DNA of 33,322 nucleotides from an uncultured Oscillibacter sp. (GCF_900546705.1 NZ_URDP01000022.1:1-33322); one strand, 5' to 3'; shown: positions 24,806 through 32,829, counted from the first letter of the stretch. Made by a program: numbers and translations. The notes: generated by a model from the letters alone, not told the origin.

Positions 24806-26866
24806 ATGGTGAAAAAACTGGTTCTGGTGACCCAGGCGGCCTCCACCTGTCCCACATACGCCCAGTGGCTGTATGAATTTTTCGGCTCCAACATCTCCCT
24901 GGAGCTGTTCAGCGTGGAGGAGGACGACTTTTCCTCCATGAGCACCGACGCGGATCTCTACATTGTCGCCGCTACCTCCACCGACGCATTCAGCCAGGTG
25001 ATGAACACCATCCCGCCGGAGCGGAAAGTCGTCTCCCCCACCATCACCTTTTTTAAAAAGGAGATCGATACCCTCCGCCAGCTGCCCCGGGGCACCCGGG
25101 CCATGCTGGTCAACCTCAGCGTGGAAATGTCCATTGAGAGCATTGCCGAGCTCAACCGACTGGGCATTACCCAGATCGAGTTCACCCCTGTCTATCCCGG
25201 CTCCAGCTACCCGCCGGACGTGGAGCTGGCCATCACCCCCGGAGAGAGCCGCTATGTCCCGCCCACGGCGCTGCGGGTGCTGGATCTGGGACCCCGGGTC
25301 TTTTCCGCAAACACCCTGATGGAGATCGCCCTGGCCCTGGGGTTTACCTGGTTTCCCAAAAGCCAGGAGTTCCGTACCTACGCCGCCTCCCTGGCCGATC
25401 CGGGTCAAAGTCTTGCCTCCCTCTGGAGCGCCAATTTGAAGACGGAAACCTATCTGGACATTCTGATGGGGGCCCTGGAAACCGGTATTCTGGGCGTGGA
25501 CCGGGACGGACTGATCTTCGCTCTCAACTCCGTGGCCGAGTCCATGCTGGGCCTGCACAGAAAGGATGCCATTGGCCAGTCACTGACCTTTGCCTGCCGG
25601 GACCTGGACCGGCAGCTGACAGAGAGCGACCGGTGTCAGAAGGCCTCCCGCCTGATCCAGCTGGGAGATACCTACATCAATCTCTCCACCGCCCCCATCA
25701 ACTGGCAGGATGAAACCATCGGCTGTTTCGTACTGCTCCAGCGCTTTACGGAGGAGGAAAACCGGCAGCACCAGTTCCGCCTCCAGCTCTATCACCGGGG
25801 GTATCAGTCCAAGTACGTCTTTGACGATATCATCGGTCAGAGCGACATCATGCTGCGCACCAAGCAGATTGCCGCCCGGATGGCCCGCACGGAGTCGGCC
25901 ATCCTGCTCACCGGTGAAAGCGGTACCGGCAAGGAGCTCTTTGCCCACTCCATCCACAATGCCTCCCGCCGCCGCGACATGCCCTTTGTGGCCATCAACT
26001 GTGCCGCCCTTTCGGAGACACTGCTGGAAAGTGAGCTGTTCGGCTATGACGAGGGCGCCTTCACCGGCGCCAAAAAAGGCGGAAAGCTGGGCCTTTTTGA
26101 ATACGCCCACCGGGGCACTCTGTTTCTCGATGAGATCGAGGGCATGAGCCAGACTTTGCAGATCAAGCTGCTGCGGGTACTGCAGGAGAAGGAGTTCATG
26201 CGGGTAGGCGGCAACCGCATCATCCCAACGGATGTGCGGATTATCGCCGCCTCCAATGAAGACATCCTGGAACTGGTACACCAGGGTATGTTCCGCAAGG
26301 ATCTCTATTACCGGCTCAACACCCTGCCCATTGCCATCCCGCCTCTGCGGGAGCGGGGAGACGACCTTTTTTTGATCGCCCGCCATCTGATGGAAAAAAA
26401 CGGAACCTCCTACCAGTTCTCCCCCGATGCCCAGGCGGTGCTGCGGGCTTATCCCTGGGAGGGCAACGTGCGGGAGCTGGCAAATCTGGTGGAATACCTC
26501 TCCATGCTGGGCAAAGACATAGTGGAGGCGGAGGATCTTCCCTCCTATATGCTGGAAGCCGCCGCGCCTCGTCCGGCAGCCCCTTCCCCATCCGGCGGAA
26601 CGCCGGACTTCCAGCGGGCCGCCCAGGGTCGGGAAGAGGCTTTCACCTTTCTGGTGTGCGCCATGGGCCGGGCAGGCTGCGGCATAGGGCGGGGCACACT
26701 GCTCCGCCAGGCCCGGGAACAGGGTCTTTTGCTGACAGAGCAGGAGATCCGCGACATTCTCCGCACACTCCACGGCCTGGGACTGGTTTCCGTGTCCCGT
26801 GGCCGCGGCGGCAGCCGGCTGACCCAGGCAGGACAGCAGCTGTTACAGCAACTCTCTTGCAAATAG
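24806..26866 (+). CDS. Sigma-54-dependent transcriptional activator with PAS domain
   Basis: A 686-residue enhancer-binding protein. Residues 1-200 are an N-terminal region of two alpha/beta units that I do not recognise. A PAS-like domain follows (about 215-315, LDILMGALETGILGVDRDGLIFALNSVAESMLG), then the AAA+ domain (about 340-575) with Walker A GESGTGKE (370-377), the sigma-54 contact loop GAFTGA (417-422), Walker B GTLFLDE (437-443) and NEDILELVHQGMFRKDLYYRLNTLPI. The C-terminal 80 residues lack a Fis-type helix-turn-helix; they look like a winged helix (EQEIRDILRTLHGLGLVSVSRGRGGSRLT). ATG 24806 has GGAAGGAG. It stands next to a sigma-54 promoter at 27021-27037, which it probably activates. 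Confidence 0.93.
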   Translation: MVKKLVLVTQAASTCPTYAQWLYEFFGSNISLELFSVEEDDFSSMSTDADLYIVAATSTDAFSQVMNTIPPERKVVSPTITFFKKEIDTLRQLPRGTRAMLVNLSVEMSIESIAELNRLGITQIEFTPVYPGSSYPPDVELAITPGESRYVPPTALRVLDLGPRVFSANTLMEIALALGFTWFPKSQEFRTYAASLADPGQSLASLWSANLKTETYLDILMGALETGILGVDRDGLIFALNSVAESMLGLHRKDAIGQSLTFACRDLDRQLTESDRCQKASRLIQLGDTYINLSTAPINWQDETIGCFVLLQRFTEEENRQHQFRLQLYHRGYQSKYVFDDIIGQSDIMLRTKQIAARMARTESAILLTGESGTGKELFAHSIHNASRRRDMPFVAINCAALSETLLESELFGYDEGAFTGAKKGGKLGLFEYAHRGTLFLDEIEGMSQTLQIKLLRVLQEKEFMRVGGNRIIPTDVRIIAASNEDILELVHQGMFRKDLYYRLNTLPIAIPPLRERGDDLFLIARHLMEKNGTSYQFSPDAQAVLRAYPWEGNVRELANLVEYLSMLGKDIVEAEDLPSYMLEAAAPRPAAPSPSGGTPDFQRAAQGREEAFTFLVCAMGRAGCGIGRGTLLRQAREQGLLLTEQEIRDILRTLHGLGLVSVSRGRGGSRLTQAGQQLLQQLSCK

Positions 26867-26873
26867 GTTAAAC

Positions 26874-26905
26874 AATTGGGTGAAGTTAAAATAGTTCACC
26901 CAATT
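26874..26905. promoter_or_regulatory. Inverted repeat, candidate upstream activating sequence
   Basis: AATTGGGTGAA (26874-26884) and TTCACCCAATT (26895-26905) are perfect 11-bp arms with a 10-bp gap. Its centre lies about 157 bp upstream of the predicted sigma-54 transcript start, a normal distance for an activator site. It could also act as a weak terminator of the activator gene, because it starts 7 bases after the stop and ATTTTCTCGTTTT follows. Confidence 0.6.
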
Positions 26906-26923
26906 ATTTTCTCGTTTTATCCA

Positions 26924-26939
26924 GTTTTCTTGAGAAAAC
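26924..26939. promoter_or_regulatory. Second short inverted repeat in the sigma-54 control region
   Basis: GTTTTC-TTGA-GAAAAC, 6-bp arms with a 4-bp centre, about 115 bp upstream of the predicted start. It may be a secondary protein site or chance in an AT-rich stretch. Confidence 0.3.
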
Positions 26940-27020
26940 TTCCCAATAATCTTGTGCATCCTGTTGTCTTTTCTCTATTGAAATCGGCAAGCTTTAACAA
27001 ATTATTAACGTTTCCCTGTT

Positions 27021-27037
27021 TTGGCATATATTTTGCT
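27021..27037 (+). promoter_or_regulatory. Sigma-54 (-24/-12) promoter
   Basis: TTGGCATATATTTTGCT matches YTGGCAC-N5-TTGCW at every invariant base (GG 27023-27024, GC 27035-27036, 10 bases between), with T for C as the only deviation. Transcription should start near 27047, 40 bases before the malY-like gene. The adjoining sigma-54 activator supports the call. Confidence 0.88.
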
Positions 27038-27086
27038 TTATATTTAGACAACAAGCCACGCGTCACATGATGAGGAGGATTAAAGC

Positions 27087-28262
27087 ATGTCTTACAACTT
27101 TGATGAAATCGTGGATCGCTCCAATAACTATGCGGCCAAGTTCCAGGAGGCGGAGCTGCATTACGGCACCAACAACGTGATCCCGCTGTGGATTGCGGAC
27201 ATGGACTTCCGGACGGCTCCGTGCATTGTGGAAGCCATCAAGCAGCGGGCCGACCAGGGCATCTTCGGCTACACCTGGCGCACCCCCAAATACTTTGAGG
27301 CCATCGCCGCCTGGCAGCAAAAGCGCAATGGCTGGCTGCCGGATATCGCCAAAATGGCCTTTGCCCCCGGTGTGGTCCCCGGCATGCGGATGATCCTCAC
27401 CATGTTTACCCAGCCCGGCGACAAGGTGCTCATCCAGCAGCCCGTCTATCATCCCTTCGCAGACGTGGTCAACAACACCGGCCGCCAGCTGGTGGTCAGC
27501 CCCCTGAAGCGGGATGAAAACGGCTACTACACCATGGATCTGGAGGACTTCGAAGCTAAGGCCAAGGACGGCGCCAAGTACTTCATCCTCTGCAATCCCC
27601 ACAACCCCGTGGGCCGCTGCTGGACCCGGGAAGAGCTCAAGCAGGTGGGCGATATCTGCGTCAAGTACGGCGTGGAGATCCTCTCCGACGAGATCCACTC
27701 CGACCTGATGCTCGACGGCCACAAGCACACCTGCATGGCCTCCGTCTCTCCGGAGATTGCCGCCATCACCACCACCTGCATCGCCCCCAGCAAGACCTTC
27801 AACCTGGCGGGCCTCCAGTCCTCCACCATCGTCTTCAACGACGAGGCCAAGAAGGACGCCTACGTGGCGGAGCTCAAGCGGATGGACATTGCCCGGAACA
27901 ACTGCTTCTCCCTGGTGGCCACCATGGAGGCCTACAACCACGGCGAGGACTGGCTGGAAGAGCTGCTGGTCTATCTGAGCGACAACATGCGCTTCATCCG
28001 CTCCTTCTGCGCCGAGCGCCTGCCGGAGCTCAAGCCCAACACCCCTGAGGCCACCTATCTCAACTGGGTGGACGCCCGGGCGCTGGGCATGGACGACGAC
28101 ACCCTGAAGAAGTTCTGCGTGGAGAAGGCCGGTGTGGCCTTCGGCGAGGGTCCCGACTTCGGATTCGGCGGCTCCGGCTTCCTGCGTCTCAACGCCGCCT
28201 GCCCCCGCAGCGTCATCGAAAAGGCCCTGACTCAAATGGAACAGGCGGTTCACAGCCGCTGA
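27087..28262 (+). CDS. MalY/PatB family PLP-dependent C-S lyase (cystathionine beta-lyase-like aminotransferase)
   Basis: A 391-residue fold-type I PLP enzyme. The start MSYNFDEIVDRSNNYAAKF and the motif PLWIADMDF are typical of MalY/PatB; GYTWRTPKYFEAI, QQPVYHPF, ILCNPHNPVGRCW, LSDEIHSDL and the PLP lysine K236 in SKTFNLAGLQ follow, with FLRLNAACPRSVIEKAL at the end. The family cleaves C-S bonds in cystathionine, cysteine and related thioethers, releasing a thiol or sulfide, pyruvate and ammonia; some members are plain aminotransferases. ATG 27087 has GAGGAGG. It is the first gene under the sigma-54 promoter and is followed 40 bases later by an NhaC-family transporter. Confidence 0.92.
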   Translation: MSYNFDEIVDRSNNYAAKFQEAELHYGTNNVIPLWIADMDFRTAPCIVEAIKQRADQGIFGYTWRTPKYFEAIAAWQQKRNGWLPDIAKMAFAPGVVPGMRMILTMFTQPGDKVLIQQPVYHPFADVVNNTGRQLVVSPLKRDENGYYTMDLEDFEAKAKDGAKYFILCNPHNPVGRCWTREELKQVGDICVKYGVEILSDEIHSDLMLDGHKHTCMASVSPEIAAITTTCIAPSKTFNLAGLQSSTIVFNDEAKKDAYVAELKRMDIARNNCFSLVATMEAYNHGEDWLEELLVYLSDNMRFIRSFCAERLPELKPNTPEATYLNWVDARALGMDDDTLKKFCVEKAGVAFGEGPDFGFGGSGFLRLNAACPRSVIEKALTQMEQAVHSR

Positions 28263-28302
28263 ACCAGATAGACAAGAGCGTATAAAGAGAGGAGAAAGCA
28301 AG

Positions 28303-29643
28303 ATGGAAAACCAAAAGAAACTTGGCGCCGCCGCGTTTTTGCCCCTGATCGTGTTCCTGGCTCTGTACGTCGGATGTGGCATCACCTTTACGCTGACGGG
28401 GGCCGAGGACCCCTTCGGACAGTTCCCCCGCCACGTGGCGCTGCTGGCCGGCGTGGCCGTGGCACTGCTGCTGGCACCCAAGGTCAAGGTCAGTGAGAAG
28501 CTGGATGTATTCTGCCAGAGCATGGGCAACTCCGGCGTTATGATGATCGTACTGATCTATCTGATGGCCGGCGGCTTCCAGGGTGCCGCAGCCACCATGG
28601 GCGGCAAGGACTCCGTCATCAACATGGCTCTGCACTTCATCCCCGTTTCCCTGCTGATCCCCGGCGTGTTCTTGATGTGCTGCTTCATCTCCACCGCCAT
28701 CGGTACCTCCATGGGCACCATCGCCGCCATGGCTCCCGTGGCCATCGGTGTGGCCCAGGGTGCCGGCCTGAACGCCGCCATCGTGGGCGCCGCAGTCATT
28801 GGCGGCTCCTACTTCGGCGACAACCTGTCCATGATTTCCGACACCACCATCTCCGCCGCTCAGGGCTGCGGCTCTGAGATGCGGGACAAGTTCCGCATGA
28901 ACTTCTTCATGGCCCTGCCCGCCGCCATCATTGCCATCGTGCTCTATGCGGTTCTGGGCGGCCACGGCTCCGGCAGCATCGAGGCCGGCGCTTACAGCGT
29001 GATTCAGGTTCTGCCCTATATCGTGGTTCTCATCACCGCCCTCATGGGCATCAACGTGGCTGTGGTCCTGTTCATCGGCATCCTGATGACCGGCGTCATC
29101 GGCATCGCCCAGGGCACCGTGGGCTTCTTCGAGTGGGTCCAGGGCATCGGCAGCGGTATGAGCGACATGTTCTCCATCAGCATCGTGGCCGTGCTCATCT
29201 CCGGCATCATCGGTCTGGTCCGCTACTACGGCGGTGTGGAGTGGCTGGTTGCCGCTATCACCTCCAAGATCCGCAGCCGCCGCGGCGCCGAGTACGGCAT
29301 CGGCCTGCTGTCCGGCGTGCTCTCCGCCGCTCTGGTCAACAACACCATCGGCATCATCGTCACCTGCCCCATCGCCAAGGAGATCGGCGGCAAGTACGGC
29401 ATCGCCCCCAAGCGCCTTGCCAGCCTGGTGGATATCTTCGCCTGCGCCTTCCTGGCCCTGATGCCCCACGACGGCGGCATCCTCATTGTCACGGAGCTGG
29501 CCGGCTGCACGCCGCTGGATATCCTGCCCTACTCCTTCTACATGTTCGCGCTGATCATTTTCACCTGCATCACCATTCAGTTCGGTCTGCTGCGTACTCC
29601 CGAGGAGAAGGAATTCGCCAAGAAGCAGGCTGCTGCCAAGTAA
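28303..29643 (+). CDS. NhaC-family Na+/H+ antiporter-like transporter
   Basis: A 446-residue membrane protein with about 11-12 hydrophobic helices. Conserved NhaC segments are FISTAIGTSMGTIAAMAPVAIGVAQ, GGSYFGDNLSMISDTTISAAQGCG (the family signature with its acidic and polar ion-binding residues) and ALVNNTIGIIVTCPIAKEI. The family includes proton/sodium antiporters, the malate-lactate antiporter MleN and the predicted methionine transporter MetT, so it may carry an amino acid or thioether rather than only sodium. ATG 28303 has GAGGAG. It shares the sigma-54 promoter with the C-S lyase gene, which favours import of the lyase substrate. A strong terminator follows. Confidence 0.9.
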   Translation: MENQKKLGAAAFLPLIVFLALYVGCGITFTLTGAEDPFGQFPRHVALLAGVAVALLLAPKVKVSEKLDVFCQSMGNSGVMMIVLIYLMAGGFQGAAATMGGKDSVINMALHFIPVSLLIPGVFLMCCFISTAIGTSMGTIAAMAPVAIGVAQGAGLNAAIVGAAVIGGSYFGDNLSMISDTTISAAQGCGSEMRDKFRMNFFMALPAAIIAIVLYAVLGGHGSGSIEAGAYSVIQVLPYIVVLITALMGINVAVVLFIGILMTGVIGIAQGTVGFFEWVQGIGSGMSDMFSISIVAVLISGIIGLVRYYGGVEWLVAAITSKIRSRRGAEYGIGLLSGVLSAALVNNTIGIIVTCPIAKEIGGKYGIAPKRLASLVDIFACAFLALMPHDGGILIVTELAGCTPLDILPYSFYMFALIIFTCITIQFGLLRTPEEKEFAKKQAAAK

Positions 29644-29659
29644 AAACCGTTCCCTGCAA

Positions 29660-29696
29660 AAAAAACCGGATGCCCAAAAGGGCATCCGGTTTTTTC
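29660..29696. terminator. Bidirectional terminator after the NhaC-type gene
   Basis: AAAAAACCGGATGCCC / GGGCATCCGGTTTTTT stem with an AAAA loop. It ends the sigma-54 operon and the convergent metallo-hydrolase gene, whose stop lies at 29695-29697. Confidence 0.95.
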
Positions 29697-30888
29697 AGAT
29701 GTCTGTGCTGCTCTGGCCGCAGCCCCCTGCCCCGGGGCAGGGAAATCCACCTGCGGAATACTCACAGCGGTCATTGGTGCAGTGGAGCGCCGTCCGGCGC
29801 CCCAGAACCCCGTACACCCCCTCATAGCTCCGGGAGATCTTCTGAAAACGGCTGTTTCCTCCGCCGTTGCTGATGCACAGAAACTCACACGGCGGAAGCC
29901 GGTCGCAAAAGTGAGAGTCCGTTCCATGGTGAGGTGCCTTGATGATCCGGTAATCATCCCGGAAAAAAGGCGGCCCGTACCTGCCGTCCGCCTGCCGCCG
30001 CAGTACCCGTCCCGGCACGTCTCCCGTCATCAGCACCGTCCCCTCCGGACAGGGCATGCAGTTATGAAACACCAGGCTGACCTTGTTCCAGTCCTCCTGA
30101 AGCGTCCGGGCATAGTAGTGCATTCCCCGGCGGAGCTCCGCGTCCGACACATAGGCAAGGCGCAGCTGACGGACCAGCAGAGCTGCCTGGCGATAGAGCA
30201 CCTGATAATCCGGGCCCTGCTCCGAAAAAAGCTCCAGCTGCCGGGGCAAGTCCATCCGCGCCGCAAAATCCCGCAGCAGCACGTCTGCCAAGGCATTGAC
30301 GGTATACCATACTCCCTCCTCCGGCGGGCCCTCCACACGGCGCTCCAGCTGCTCCAGGAAGCGCAGAAACGCCGCCCGCCGTCTCCGGGTGATATCCTTT
30401 GGCTCCAGCCGCGGCCACAGCACCTCATAATCCGTGTCATCCAGCGTAAACCGGACGCCCCGCCGCAAAAGCGAAACCCGGCCGCCCACAGCCGGCAGTA
30501 TCTGCCGCAGCAGTTCTGCCAGGGTAAACTCCGGCGCCCGGTCCAGAATCACCGCCTCCAGCAGCTCCCCCAGCAGGCTGTCCACCAGCGCATCCTGTCT
30601 GCCGGGCACCCGCAGTCCGAAAATGTCCGGCAGGTACACTGTCCGGATGGGCGGCAGGCTGTGTGCTGACGGCTGATTCCGCAGTCCGGACCAGTGGTCC
30701 TTGTGGAAATGCGTCAGCAGCAGCGACAGCGTCGCCCCGCTGCACGCGGCACGGATGTCGTCCCGGATCGGGTCGAAATCCACCCGCCCGTCAATGCTTC
30801 CCAGGTCCACCAGCAGGTGCTCCCGCCTGCCCAGCAGCAAAAAAGCGTCCCCAAATTCCACATTGTACATGCGAAGCCGCGGACTCAT
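29695..30888 (-). CDS. Metallo-beta-lactamase fold hydrolase, ComEC-domain-like
   Basis: A 397-residue soluble protein with an N-terminal core MYNVEFGDAFLLLGRREHLLVDLGS, the metal motif LLTHFHKDHWSG (H60, H62, D64, H65), a long charged insert (about residues 110-290, rich in Arg and Glu), VLMTGDVPG and a late APHHGTD histidine. This is the ComEC/Rec2 C-terminal domain pattern without membrane helices. No activity can be assigned. ATG 30886-30888 has AGGGGA upstream. A terminator hairpin lies between it and lexA on the same strand, so any co-transcription would be partial. Confidence 0.78.
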   Translation of the reverse strand: MSPRLRMYNVEFGDAFLLLGRREHLLVDLGSIDGRVDFDPIRDDIRAACSGATLSLLLTHFHKDHWSGLRNQPSAHSLPPIRTVYLPDIFGLRVPGRQDALVDSLLGELLEAVILDRAPEFTLAELLRQILPAVGGRVSLLRRGVRFTLDDTDYEVLWPRLEPKDITRRRRAAFLRFLEQLERRVEGPPEEGVWYTVNALADVLLRDFAARMDLPRQLELFSEQGPDYQVLYRQAALLVRQLRLAYVSDAELRRGMHYYARTLQEDWNKVSLVFHNCMPCPEGTVLMTGDVPGRVLRRQADGRYGPPFFRDDYRIIKAPHHGTDSHFCDRLPPCEFLCISNGGGNSRFQKISRSYEGVYGVLGRRTALHCTNDRCEYSAGGFPCPGAGGCGQSSTDI

Positions 30889-30934
30889 TTCAGATCCCCT
30901 CTCTCTTTTTTCGGGTTCTCTCCATCCTCGGAGG

Positions 30935-30967
30935 GAAAAAAAGAGCACGGCTCCGGGAGCCGTGCCC
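30935..30967 (-). terminator. Terminator of lexA
   Basis: Minus strand GGGCACGGCTCC / GGAGCCGTGC stem (30945-30966) followed by TCTTTTTTTTCC. It lies 23 bases after the lexA stop and before the metallo-hydrolase gene. Confidence 0.9.
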
Positions 30968-30989
30968 CATCCAATCGGATTATCGGATT

Positions 30990-31580
30990 TCAGTATCTGC
31001 GCACCACTGCGGCCACCTTGCCCAGAATCTGGGCATGAGTGCCGTCAATGGGACTGTAAGCTTCATTTTCCGGCAGCAGCCATACCCGTCCGTTTCTCCG
31101 GGAAAACCGCTTGACCGTGGCCTCGTCCTCCAGAAGCGCCACCACGATCTCTCCGTTGTTGGCGGTGGGCTGGCGGCGCACCACCACCAAGTCCCCCGGC
31201 AGAATTCCGGCGCCCAGCATGGACTCGCCCCGCACCCGCAGCGCAAAATACTCGTCATTCCGCCCGCCTGTGTCAAAGGTCAGATAGTCCTCAATGCATT
31301 CCTCCGCCAAAATGGGGCTGCCGGCGGCCACGTTGCCCACAATGGGCACCCGGTCCTCCGGTACCGGCGGTGCAGTCAACGTGATGGCACGTCCCTTTCC
31401 CGCGCCCTTGGCAATCACGCCGGCCTCCTCCAGATGCTTGAGATGGAAATGAACCGTAGAAGGAGACTTCAGACCCACAGCCTCTCCAATCTCCCGGACG
31501 GAGGGCGGATACCCCTGCTCCCGGATACAGGACACGATATACGCATAGATCTTCTGCTGCATTTTGGAAAGCTCCGCCAT
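30990..31580 (-). CDS. lexA: LexA SOS repressor
   Basis: A 196-residue repressor of DNA-damage genes. The N-terminal winged helix (MQQKIYAYIVSCIREQGYPPSVREIGEAVGLKSPSTVHFHLKHLEEAGVI) binds DNA; the C-terminal protease domain has the self-cleavage site Ala86-Gly87 in NVAAGSP, catalytic Ser120 in RGESMLGAGI and Lys157 in ATVKRF. RecA-stimulated cleavage inactivates it. ATG 31578-31580 has GGAGG at 5 bases. Its promoter carries a candidate LexA box at 31648-31659, so autoregulation is likely. Length and spacing match E. coli LexA (202 residues, Ser119/Lys156). Confidence 0.97.
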   Translation of the reverse strand: MAELSKMQQKIYAYIVSCIREQGYPPSVREIGEAVGLKSPSTVHFHLKHLEEAGVIAKGAGKGRAITLTAPPVPEDRVPIVGNVAAGSPILAEECIEDYLTFDTGGRNDEYFALRVRGESMLGAGILPGDLVVVRRQPTANNGEIVVALLEDEATVKRFSRRNGRVWLLPENEAYSPIDGTHAQILGKVAAVVRRY

Positions 31581-31621
31581 AGGCGCCTCCTTCTTCCACC
31601 GGTGCTGATATCTATGAAAGA

Positions 31622-31659
31622 AGTGTATCACAGATTTAACAATAATGCAACGTTTGTTC
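31622..31659 (-). promoter_or_regulatory. lexA promoter with candidate LexA box
   Basis: Minus strand TTGCAT (31645-31650), 17-base spacer, TACACT (31622-31627). GAACAAACGTTG (31648-31659) overlaps the -35 and fits GAAC-N4-GTTC except for the last base. Confidence 0.68.
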
Positions 31660-31749
31660 CACCATATTTCCGGAAGAATTTCCTTAAATTCCATGGGCGG
31701 TCATGCCGTTTCTGCGCCGGATTTTCCCCCTCTTTTTTGACCAAAACCC

Positions 31750-31778
31750 TTGAAATGCTGGGACAACTATGGTAGTAT
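31750..31778 (+). promoter_or_regulatory. Promoter of secG
   Basis: TTGAAA (31750-31755), 17-base spacer, TAGTAT (31773-31778), about 58 bases before the secG start. Confidence 0.72.
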
Positions 31779-31835
31779 AGTGTTCTGTGAAATGACAATT
31801 CATGCCTTTGCATGATCAATGGTGGAGGTTTTCCT

Positions 31836-32072
31836 ATGAACACTTTGACTCTGGTAATCACGATCCTGCAGCTGCTGTGCGGTCTTGCGGTCATTCTGGT
31901 GGTTTTGTTCCAGTCCGGCAAGAGCGCGGGTCTGTCCGGCTCCATCGGCGGTGTGGCGGACTCCTTCCTGGCCAAGAACAAGGCCAAGACCATGGATGCC
32001 AAGCTGGCCCGTGCCACCAAGTGGGTGGGCGCCGTGTTCCTGATCCTGACGTTCATTCTCCTGGTTCTGTAA
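31836..32072 (+). CDS. secG: Preprotein translocase subunit SecG
   Basis: A 78-residue membrane protein with two helices: residues 5-25 (LVITILQLLCGLAVILVVLFQ) and 62-78 (TKWVGAVFLILTFILLVL). The loop QSGKSAGLSGSIGGVADSFLAKNKAKTMDAKLARAT contains the SecG signature (LxQ.GK..GLSG.i.G). SecG helps SecA-driven protein export through SecYE. ATG 31836 has GGAGG at 8 bases; an in-frame ATG at 31812 is farther upstream and not needed. It is monocistronic with its own promoter and terminator, divergent from lexA. Confidence 0.96.
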   Translation: MNTLTLVITILQLLCGLAVILVVLFQSGKSAGLSGSIGGVADSFLAKNKAKTMDAKLARATKWVGAVFLILTFILLVL

Positions 32073-32082
32073 TCCCATACAG

Positions 32083-32118
32083 CAAAAGACGCCTGCCAGA
32101 CGGCAGGCGTCTTTTTTA
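32083..32118. terminator. Bidirectional terminator between secG and the deacetylase gene
   Basis: AAAAGACGCCTGCC / GGCAGGCGTCTTTT stem with AGAC loop and a TTTTTT tail; on the other strand AAAA provides the run. The deacetylase stop (32116-32118) lies in the T-run. Confidence 0.95.
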
Positions 32119-32829
32119 TCCCGTTCCTGTACGGTACAACACCCCAGGCTGCGGCTCCACGCCGTTGAGCGCCAACAGCTCTTCCACCGTCACAAACCGG
32201 TATCCCTGAGGCGTGAGGATATCAATAATCTGCAATGCCGCCTCCACCGACGAGGGATAAATATCATGCAGCAAAACGATGGAATTGTCCTGGATGGTAT
32301 CCAGAACCGCGTCCACCACCATCCCTGTGTTGCGGCTCTCCCAGTCCCTGGGGTCCACCGACCACTTTACCAGCGGCATGTCCAGCAGCGCCCGCTCCCC
32401 CTCGTCCAGAAGTCCGTAGGGCGGCCGCAGCCAGTACTGCCCCTCCCCCAGGATTTGTTCCAGCTGTGCCTGGGCACGGCCCGTCTCTGTGAGAATCGTC
32501 TCTGCGGCGGCTCCTTGCAGCCGTGTGTGGCTCCAGGTATGGCTGCCCACCTGGTGTCCCTCCGCCTTCATACGCCGCACCAGATCCGGATAGGATGCCG
32601 CCCGCTCCCCCACCAGGAAAAACGTGGCGCTGGCTCCCCGGCGCCGCAGGCCGTCCAGCAGCCGCGCCGTCGTATCCGGCTGCGGCCCGTCATCAAACGT
32701 CAACGCCACGTAGTGAGTCTGTGCGGGGATCTCCGCCGGACCGTCCACCATCTGCGCAGCAGTCTGTGCGGTTCGCACGGCAACCACCGTCAAAAGACAC
32801 AGCGCCAGAAACGCCCAACGCTTTCCCAT
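32116..32829 (-). CDS. Polysaccharide deacetylase (NodB domain), membrane-anchored or secreted
   Basis: A 237-residue CE4 esterase. An N-terminal hydrophobic segment (residues 4-20, LALCLLTVVAV) could be an uncleaved anchor or signal. The NodB motifs are TFDDGPQPDTT (D46, D47), SHTWSHTRL (H97, H101), RPPYG, VKWSVDPRDW and IVLLHDIY, so the metal-binding and catalytic set is complete. Such enzymes remove N-acetyl groups from peptidoglycan or other glycans; in spore formers the PdaA type makes cortex muramic lactam. The specific role is not readable. ATG 32827-32829 has GGAGG at 7 bases. It has an AT-rich promoter region upstream (32936-32980). Confidence 0.92.
   Translation of the reverse strand: MGKRWAFLALCLLTVVAVRTAQTAAQMVDGPAEIPAQTHYVALTFDDGPQPDTTARLLDGLRRRGASATFFLVGERAASYPDLVRRMKAEGHQVGSHTWSHTRLQGAAAETILTETGRAQAQLEQILGEGQYWLRPPYGLLDEGERALLDMPLVKWSVDPRDWESRNTGMVVDAVLDTIQDNSIVLLHDIYPSSVEAALQIIDILTPQGYRFVTVEELLALNGVEPQPGVLYRTGTG

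Noticed and set aside
26876..27070. A 64-codon plus-strand frame in the sigma-54 control region
   Set aside because: No ribosome site; it runs through the inverted repeats and the -24/-12 promoter.
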